Shown here piece by piece: positions 6,379 through 11,012 of a stretch of 11,012 nucleotides of DNA (positions are counted from its first letter, which is position 1; each line of letters begins with the position of its first letter). Both the position numbers and the translations under genes were made by a program. The DNA is taken from assembly GCA_035493895.1 (NCBI GenBank), contig DATJHM010000181.1, positions 1-11,012 on the forward strand, given 5' to 3'. Source of the stretch: DATJHM01 sp035493895. GTDB taxonomy: Bacteria; Chloroflexota; Ktedonobacteria; Ktedonobacterales; Ktedonobacteraceae. The notes under the pieces are model-generated. The model had not been told where the DNA came from, made no database searches, and saw only the letters and a program-made list of their open reading frames with translations.

Positions 6379-6932
6379 TCAGGTACCACTGCCAAATTTA
6401 CAAAAGGAGAAAAAACAGTACTTTCATGCTAAAATTCTGCAATAACACGAGCAAGCGACGAGTGATATGGTAATATTCCAATCGATACTAATAATATCAT
6501 CTATGTAAAATGCCGTTGTGAAAGAATTCTGCCAGTTTATAATAGATAGCTATAGTGCTACAATCGCCTCTCATTTCGACTGGCCTGGTAGGTACACGAT
6601 TTTTTTGCAACAATGGTCACCGTTATCTATGTCAATACCCCTGATGTCGTATAATTGGGTGGAGTAATCATGCGTAGAAAAAGCATGATGAAATATTGAA
6701 AAGAGCGAATTTCTCCAGCTTTATAAAATTATCTTTCTACTCAATTAACATGAAATCTCATAAAACATCTCATTTTTGTGTGATAATCATAACAAGATTT
6801 TTGCTGCATTGCTCGCGAAAAATCTTGTATGAGTTTCTTCTGTATAGAAGCAATAGAACAATATGTATGCAAAGTTCTATTGAATGCAAGAGATCAAGGC
6901 TCATTTGCCTGATGAGGAAAGGAAGCTTCACT
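6379..6932 (+). other. A+T-rich intergenic region with promoters and structured leader
   Basis: No convincing gene. Two plus-strand promoters are likely: TTGTGA (6516-6521)-16 bases-TATAAT (6538-6543), and a second perfect TATAAT at 6650-6655 with only a poor -35. After the second come four stem-loops: ATCATGC/GCATGAT (6667-6673, 6683-6689), ACAAGATTTTT/AAAAATCTTGT (6792-6802, 6818-6828), CAATAGAAC/GTTCTATTG (6851-6859, 6874-6882) and CTCAT/ATGAG (6900-6904, 6912-6916), the last ending right at the ribosome binding site GAGGAAAGGAAG. A seven-T run at 6600-6606 has no stem before it. The region reads as a 5' leader of roughly 310-425 bases for the exported-protein gene. Confidence 0.6.
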
Positions 6933-6968
6933 ATGTCCGGCAGCCCCCGGGCATCAAGCAGAAAGTGA
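6933..6968 (+). CDS. 11-codon leader ORF in frame with the following gene, ended by TGA
   Basis: ATG at 6933 follows an excellent ribosome binding site (GAGGAAAGGAAG, ending 8 bases upstream) and encodes MSGSPRASSRK before a TGA at 6966-6968. The next gene starts with GTG-ATG at 6972-6977 in the same frame, one codon (GTA) after the stop, and has only a weak site of its own. The arrangement suggests translational coupling by reinitiation, or that the peptide is the true N-terminus of the next protein interrupted by one stop (mutation, sequencing error or readthrough). No known leader peptide is recognised. Confidence 0.4.
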   Translation: MSGSPRASSRK

Positions 6969-6974
6969 GTAGTG

Positions 6975-8561
6975 ATGTATAAGTTAACCCATCCAAAGCC
7001 AGACCTGAAACCGAGGAGTAGCCTGTTGCGAAGAAGGAGGGGTAGAGTTCCGGTTGTGCAGATGTATATAGGAGCAGTGCTTTTGCTGCTTGGTATCGTT
7101 GGGGCAGGTCTCTATCTGTTTGCGACGCCGAGTACGAGCACGCATGCCGCAGACGAGAATGCGAACTGTACGTTGATCGTCCCTGATCAAGCGTTGAGTG
7201 CGCAGGGATTGGCGACCCCATATCAGCTGGTGGCGACGAACCGTAGAATGGGTCCCTGCCATGAGGATAATCCAGCGCAATCAGCCTTTGTGCAGGGAGC
7301 AGTGATTGATCCGGCGAGCGGCCAGATCTCTATTTATAATCCGCTGGTCGTTGACAGAGGGACGCAACCAGCGGTAATGCCCACAGCGCCAAAGCTGCCT
7401 GCGAACGCCATTGTCGGACTCTGGTTCGGTTTTAATGGTGCACAACTGACGCTCAGAGGATCTGATGGGCAGACGACATTAGATGATAATCACTGCGTCA
7501 ATGGTTTTGACGGAACCGACTTTGGTACAGTTGCCTACTGCAATGCTCAGGCCTTCTTCACAGCGGCGAACCAGGCGATAACGCAGAAAAAGCTGGTGCC
7601 GCCACCACTGGGTACGGGAAAAGATGGTCAGGCCTGTCCTTCAGTGCGTAGTTTCACCGTCGTTGACCAGGATCAGAGCGACAACGTCAACACGACCTAC
7701 CTCGTGAACAGGGACGGACAGATTGCCCAGATGACCGCCAACAACGCAGCGACGTTACAGAATGCATGGACACTTGCCAACGCCAGCGATAATCGGTTGG
7801 TGGCTCAGGGTGTGGATGGTGCGCTTGGCTGTACAGCCTGGACCGCACCGGATCTGGCTGATCCAGGGCACAGCGTCACGGCTCAGCCGCTGGATGAATT
7901 GCAGGCGGCAGCGGGGCAGCAGCAGCCAGTAGCGCTGGTGCCAGATGGAGATCCGATGGTGCTTGTAGATGGTCGGCCCAACCTGGATAAGCTCAACGCC
8001 TATCGTGTGGGTGTGGATCAGCCCGTGATTCAAGATGCAGGGCAGGCCGCCACCAATCAATATTGTACGAACCTGCTGAACGAGGCTCCCCAACGTATCA
8101 AGCTTGATATGCCCTTCACGCAGAACGTCATTTCTCCCAATGCGGCCATGGCTAATAATCTTTTCACCTTCCTGGCCCAGCGTTTCGTGACCACGTGGGG
8201 ACCGAATGGGCTGAATTGCCAGGGAAGGCTGGGGATGGGGAGCACGATCAGGCTGAGAATGGAGGGGGATGTGACGGTGGCGGCCACAATTGGCGATACG
8301 ACGGATATGCAGGGAGGCAATGGGGATACGAATAAGCAATGGGGTGGAGGGAACACACAGGGGGACGGTAAGAACACGCAATGGAATGATAAGAATACAC
8401 ACGGAAGCGATGGGAATACGCAGGGGGGCACGCAATGGAATACGCAGGGGGGCGATACTAACACGCATGGTGATGGTAGGGGTATGTATGGGGGGAGTTA
8501 TGGGAGTACGCATGGAGATCATGGGAGTATGCGAGGGAGTTGGAGTGATCGGAAGGGCTGA
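6975..8561 (+). CDS. Membrane-anchored exported protein with Asn/Thr/Gln/Gly-rich C-terminal tail, function unknown
   Basis: About 528 residues; start at ATG 6975 or the adjoining GTG 6972. I do not recognise the family. Counting from the GTG, residues 1-30 are basic and proline-containing (RRRRGR at 20-25), residues 31-51 form a single membrane helix, and the rest should lie outside the cell. The exported part, about residues 55-440, holds all eight cysteines in the protein, spaced through it (NANC, GPCH, NHCV, AYCN, QACP, LGCT, QYCT, LNCQ), consistent with disulphides. From residue 442 to the end the sequence is low complexity with six NTQ/NTH triplets separated by G, D, K and W, then GGSYGSTHGDHG. 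No catalytic motif is visible. It is convergent with a membrane-anchored glycoside hydrolase, so a cell-surface role is likely. The purine-heavy tail (8295-8558) opens long spurious frames on the minus strand. Confidence 0.85.
   Translation: MYKLTHPKPDLKPRSSLLRRRRGRVPVVQMYIGAVLLLLGIVGAGLYLFATPSTSTHAADENANCTLIVPDQALSAQGLATPYQLVATNRRMGPCHEDNPAQSAFVQGAVIDPASGQISIYNPLVVDRGTQPAVMPTAPKLPANAIVGLWFGFNGAQLTLRGSDGQTTLDDNHCVNGFDGTDFGTVAYCNAQAFFTAANQAITQKKLVPPPLGTGKDGQACPSVRSFTVVDQDQSDNVNTTYLVNRDGQIAQMTANNAATLQNAWTLANASDNRLVAQGVDGALGCTAWTAPDLADPGHSVTAQPLDELQAAAGQQQPVALVPDGDPMVLVDGRPNLDKLNAYRVGVDQPVIQDAGQAATNQYCTNLLNEAPQRIKLDMPFTQNVISPNAAMANNLFTFLAQRFVTTWGPNGLNCQGRLGMGSTIRLRMEGDVTVAATIGDTTDMQGGNGDTNKQWGGGNTQGDGKNTQWNDKNTHGSDGNTQGGTQWNTQGGDTNTHGDGRGMYGGSYGSTHGDHGSMRGSWSDRKG
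8295..8558 (+). repeat. Degenerate NT(Q/H)-rich repeat coding the protein tail
   Basis: Irregular G/A-rich repeats built on AATACGCA-GGGGG and AACACGCA-ATGG words encode six Asn-Thr-Gln/His triplets with glycine-rich spacers. Unit lengths vary from about 15 to 24 bases and stay in frame. This looks like slippage-expanded coding DNA; copy number may vary between strains. Confidence 0.7.
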
Positions 8562-8653
8562 TTGTGCTGGTGGGGGACGCGGATCGGTATAAAGCGCGAT
8601 CAATACGCAGCAACCTGAGGCCGTGGAATTCGCGGACAGGCAGGATTTGGATA
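8562..8653. other. Spacer after the exported-protein gene
   Basis: Only a small GATCG/CGATC dyad (8582-8586, 8597-8601) is seen, with no T-run, so no classical terminator follows the gene's stop directly. Transcription may run into the inverted repeat that begins at 8654. Confidence 0.4.
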
Positions 8654-8886
8654 CAGTAGTGGCACGGTGGAGAGGAACGGAACTGTGCCTGCGAACTCGC
8701 ACGATAAAGCTGGCTCCGCAGGATGAGAGATGGGCGAGCAGAGGTGCCTTCGCCGCAGATCTCCGCGGTCAAAAACACAGGTATCTGAATTCACCATCGC
8801 CTTTGTTGCCGTCATCGCCTGCGGAGCCAGAAGAATCGTGCGAGTTCGCCGGCACAGTTCCGTTCCTCTCCACCGTGCCACTACTG
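8654..8886. repeat. 69-bp inverted repeat with 95-base centre
   Basis: 8654-8722 and 8818-8886 are reverse complements at 64 of 69 positions; the mismatches are a CTTT/AAGA block and one single base. The arms end in CAGTAGTGGC and GCCACTACTG. The 95-base centre (8723-8817) carries no gene I can support. The right arm is also the first unit of the 63-bp direct repeat array, so one repeat family is present in both orientations. As RNA it would form a very long hairpin. Confidence 0.9.
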
Positions 8887-9084
8887 GGTTAAGGTAGTAG
8901 ATCGAGTTCGCAGGCATAGTTGCGTTATCACTGCACTGTGCCACTACTGGGTTAAGGTAGTAGATCGAGTTCGCAGGCATAGTTGCGTTATCACTGCACC
9001 GTGGCACTACTGGGTTAAGGTAGTAGATCGAGTTCGCAGGCACAGTTGCGTTCCTCTCCACCGTGCCACTACTGGGTTGAGGTA
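8842..9084. repeat. Tandem array of about four 63-bp repeat units
   Basis: Units begin at 8842, 8904, 8967 and 9030 (lengths 62, 63, 63 and a partial 55), each opening with GAGTTCGC and carrying CACTACTGGGTT[AG]AGGTAG. Units 2 and 3 are nearly identical; units 1 and 4 share the CCTCTCCACCGTGCC variant of the middle, while 2 and 3 have ATCACTGCAC instead. Each full unit has a small CTACT/AGTAG hairpin. There are no spacers, so it is not a CRISPR array. It lies between two convergent genes. Confidence 0.9.
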
Positions 9085-9100
9085 GGGCCAGGATAGGGGG

Positions 9101-9149
9101 GAACAGAAAGAGGGCCATGACCGAGGTGAATCCCGGTCATGGCCCTCTT
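9101..9149 (-). terminator. Terminator of the glycoside hydrolase gene
   Basis: A perfect 16-bp stem (9108-9123 with 9134-9149) and a 10-base loop lie 15 bases past the minus-strand stop at 9164. On the minus strand the stem is followed by TTTCTGTTCC, a moderate T-rich tail. On the plus strand it is followed only by CGATTTCCC, so it serves mainly the minus-strand gene, though the strong stem may also slow plus-strand transcription. Confidence 0.85.
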
Positions 9150-9163
9150 CGATTTCCCAACGT

Positions 9164-11012
9164 CTATTTCCATGCAAATTGGTCGAGATAGACATCGGTG
9201 CTGACGCCAGGGGTGGACGTGAAGAACTGTATACCGACCTGTGAGACTGGACTTGTATAGTTCAGCGGTAGAGAGTACCAGACTTTGTTCCATGCGCCCG
9301 GAGTCAACGTAATCGAGTTCGTGAAATGCCAGGCATGGGAAGGATCGGCAACAAAAATCTTCGCATTGATCAGCGCTTTAGGATTGGCAACATACAGATA
9401 GCCACTGATGATCTGGCCAGCCTTCGGCGTAGAGGGCATCTGGCTACCACCAACCGAGACGAAGGGAAAATCATTTTCGCTATTATCAGCGAGCGTAAAC
9501 TGTAAAGAATGCGTCCCATTGAGCGCTTTAGTCGTGCTAATCGTCGCAGGTGGTCCTCCGACCAGGGACCAGCCATCGGTGCCAGGGCCCTCAAACGAAT
9601 ATTGAGCGTTAGGATCGACAACTGGAGGCGGCACCTTATAATACTGCGCAGGAGGGGTCTTATCATCGACCATAACCGTTTTGTAATTCTGCTGAAAGAT
9701 CTTGCCTTCTATGCCGATCTGATTATTGTAGACCAGAGGCATTGGCTGGTTCGTCGCAAAGTACTGCATCGAGGCAAAAATGCGATTCTGGATCAGCGTC
9801 TGCATAGCCCTCGTCGTCCATTCGTTCATAAACGTGGGGTTATTATATTTCCCATCGTCTATCGGCTTGCCATTCGTGATAACCTGATCCGACGTATAAT
9901 TCCATTCCGAGATCCAGATAGGAAGCTCTTTCCCAATGGCCTCCTTCATGGCCTCGCGGGCCTGCTGGAAGTGGATCGGCCAGGAGTCGATATTCATAAG
10001 GCAGAACTGAGCGCTCCAATACACGCTACAGGTATACTCGTGCCAGCTTACACCGTCCGGCAGAGGATTTGCCTGCTGAAGAAAGGTTTTGAGGTAGAGG
10101 CGGTCAAACTGATAGTTATCAAGAGCAATGAAACGAGCCGTCGGGAATTGCTTCTTGAGCGTAGGAATGACCTGATTCCACTTCGTGATATATTGATTGA
10201 CATTAATGCCATTGAGATCCGACTCGTTGCCGAACTCGAAGTATACTGGTTGCTTTCCAAAGACGCCGGTTATATCACTGACAATCTTTTGATCGGTATC
10301 GAGCAGAGGGCCAGATTTATACTCGGGGCCAGCCATGACCACAAGGGCAGAAGCCCCAATCGCCTTAATGTCTTCCGCCGCTGTGATTTCAGTCTGCGTC
10401 TTTAAAGTTGGACGCGTAGGCATGCGAATGATGCGTACGCCAATGTTTTTTAATTGCTGGCGAGTAGCTGCTGAATTCAGAATAGGCTCATCATTATCAT
10501 GGAAGAGAGCCATATTGGTGCCAAAGAGAAAAGGCGAGATCTCTTTATTATTGGTGATCGTATTGATGCCAGGTGCCAGCGGTGTAGAGCTCGAACTCGT
10601 CTGTGTGATGGACTGTGTACCCGTCGTCAGTTGGCTGGCTTGATTGAAGAGCCAATCCTTCTGTGAGATTAGTACGACCGCTGCTACCAGAACCAGGCAG
10701 ACCGCAGTGATCAGGATTGGAGGACCTTTGCGCTTCTGTCCTGGTTGTTTGGGTGCTTTGGGTGCTTTCGGCTCTTTGGGCATTTTGAGCGGCTTGCGTA
10801 GTTCAACGGGGGCAGAAGCATGCTTCGTCGAGGGCCGTGCATATGCAGGGACGGGACGAGACCCGGTGCTGGTGGCAGGCCAGGGAGCCGAGACGTATTG
10901 CTGCTCGGGAGCGGCAGCGGGCCAGGGAGCCGAGACGTATTGCTGCTCGGGAGCGGCAGCGGGCCAGGGAGCCGAGACGTATTGCTGCTCGGGAGCGGCA
11001 GCGGGCCAGGGA
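9164..11012 (-). CDS. Membrane-anchored clan-A-type glycoside hydrolase with C-terminal carbohydrate-binding-like domain (5' end outside window)
   Basis: The frame is open from the stop at 9164 to the window edge, at least 615 residues. The first ATG, at 10783, has no ribosome binding site and no GTG or TTG start lies upstream, so the gene very probably begins outside. Before that Met come 14-residue repeats (PEQQYVSAPWPAAA) and a basic linker. Counting the Met as 1: a lysine/proline-rich stretch (1-20), one membrane helix (about 21-40), a Thr/Ser-rich stalk (50-70), then a TIM-barrel-type domain opening with LFGTNM. GNES (E187, likely acid/base) and WISEWN (E293, likely nucleophile) are spaced as in clan GH-A enzymes such as GH39/GH51; WHEY at 247-250 also fits. 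Residues 395-539 (YSFEG..GW to YLDQFAWK) resemble a beta-sandwich carbohydrate-binding module. It should act outside the cell on a plant or microbial polysaccharide; the exact family and substrate are not determined. Confidence 0.85.
   Translation of the reverse strand, partial: PWPAAAPEQQYVSAPWPAAAPEQQYVSAPWPAAAPEQQYVSAPWPATSTGSRPVPAYARPSTKHASAPVELRKPLKMPKEPKAPKAPKQPGQKRKGPPILITAVCLVLVAAVVLISQKDWLFNQASQLTTGTQSITQTSSSSTPLAPGINTITNNKEISPFLFGTNMALFHDNDEPILNSAATRQQLKNIGVRIIRMPTRPTLKTQTEITAAEDIKAIGASALVVMAGPEYKSGPLLDTDQKIVSDITGVFGKQPVYFEFGNESDLNGINVNQYITKWNQVIPTLKKQFPTARFIALDNYQFDRLYLKTFLQQANPLPDGVSWHEYTCSVYWSAQFCLMNIDSWPIHFQQAREAMKEAIGKELPIWISEWNYTSDQVITNGKPIDDGKYNNPTFMNEWTTRAMQTLIQNRIFASMQYFATNQPMPLVYNNQIGIEGKIFQQNYKTVMVDDKTPPAQYYKVPPPVVDPNAQYSFEGPGTDGWSLVGGPPATISTTKALNGTHSLQFTLADNSENDFPFVSVGGSQMPSTPKAGQIISGYLYVANPKALINAKIFVADPSHAWHFTNSITLTPGAWNKVWYSLPLNYTSPVSQVGIQFFTSTPGVSTDVYLDQFAWK
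10879..11012 (-). repeat. Perfect 42-bp tandem repeats within the glycosidase frame
   Basis: The word GCCAGGGAGCC recurs at 10879, 10921, 10963 and 11005, exactly 42 bases apart, with identical bases between, and the array runs off the window end. Each unit codes 14 residues (PEQQYVSAPWPAAA on the minus strand) in the frame of the glycosidase. The first unit next to the gene core differs where it passes into the linker (SAPWPATSTGS). The lack of silent changes points to recent expansion or active homogenisation. Confidence 0.93.

Noticed and set aside
6696..6968. 90-residue plus-strand frame before the exported-protein gene
   Set aside because: A+T-rich region full of stem-loops and no ribosome binding site at 6696; only its last 11 codons, from 6933, have a good start signal.
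7755..8702. 315-residue minus-strand frame opposite the exported protein
   Set aside because: Shadow of the purine-rich coding strand; low-complexity Pro/Ile/Arg composition, no start signal, and the plus strand has a clear anchor helix and cysteine pattern.
8842..9084. CRISPR array
   Set aside because: Units follow each other directly with no unique spacers and the 63-base period is too long for a repeat; no cas gene is present.
8600..9118. 172-residue minus-strand frame with a repeated 21-residue unit (PANSIYYLNPVV)
   Set aside because: It exists because the repeat unit is 63 bases, a multiple of three. The ATG sits inside the terminator stem with no ribosome binding site, and the inverted repeat gives similar peptides on both strands.
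9509..10405. 298-residue plus-strand frame opposite the glycosidase
   Set aside because: Arg/Ile-rich shadow frame with no domain; the minus strand shows conserved GNES and WISEWN motifs.

Overview
The window looks like chromosomal DNA of a moderate-G+C soil bacterium. Proteins made of a short basic cytoplasmic tail, one membrane anchor and a long Thr/Ser/Gln/Asn-rich exported part, AAAGGA-type ribosome binding sites, a GCS2-family carboxylate-amine ligase and many intergenic repeats together suggest a Chloroflexota member of the Ktedonobacteria type (Ktedonobacter, Dictyobacter and relatives). This is inference from gene style, not a database match. No rRNA, tRNA, CRISPR array, transposase or phage gene was seen.

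Left part (1-3000), all on the minus strand: a YbdK/GCS2-type carboxylate-amine ligase, a tetrameric-type cytidine deaminase, and an alpha/beta-hydrolase-fold protein with an N-terminal membrane segment. The hydrolase has lost the catalytic Ser and Asp positions. A bulged terminator-like hairpin lies between it and cdd and leaves no room for a separate cdd promoter, so cdd may be controlled by readthrough.

Middle part (3000-6330): pseudouridine-5'-phosphate glycosidase (psuG, plus strand), a four-helix small membrane protein (plus), a strong bidirectional terminator, and purH (minus). The AICAR transformylase half of PurH looks intact, but the IMP cyclohydrolase half lacks its diagnostic lysines and tyrosine. 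With cdd and psuG, this is a loose nucleotide salvage/biosynthesis neighbourhood rather than an operon; no psuK is visible.

Right part (6331-11012): a 640-base A+T-rich region with good promoters and a run of perfect stem-loops leads, through an 11-codon ORF that is in frame with the next gene and separated from it by one TGA, into a large membrane-anchored cysteine-containing exported protein with an Asn/Thr/Gln/Gly-rich tail. Convergent to it is a membrane-anchored clan-A-type glycoside hydrolase with a C-terminal carbohydrate-binding-like domain. Its frame stays open to the window edge through perfect 42-bp (14-residue) repeats. Between the two convergent genes sits a non-coding block with a 69-bp inverted repeat whose right arm opens a four-unit array of 63-bp direct repeats.

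The most interesting observations are the two enzymes with missing catalytic residues, the repeat block at 8654-9084, the structured leader and in-frame TGA before the gene at 6975, and the 14-residue repeats before the glycosidase anchor.
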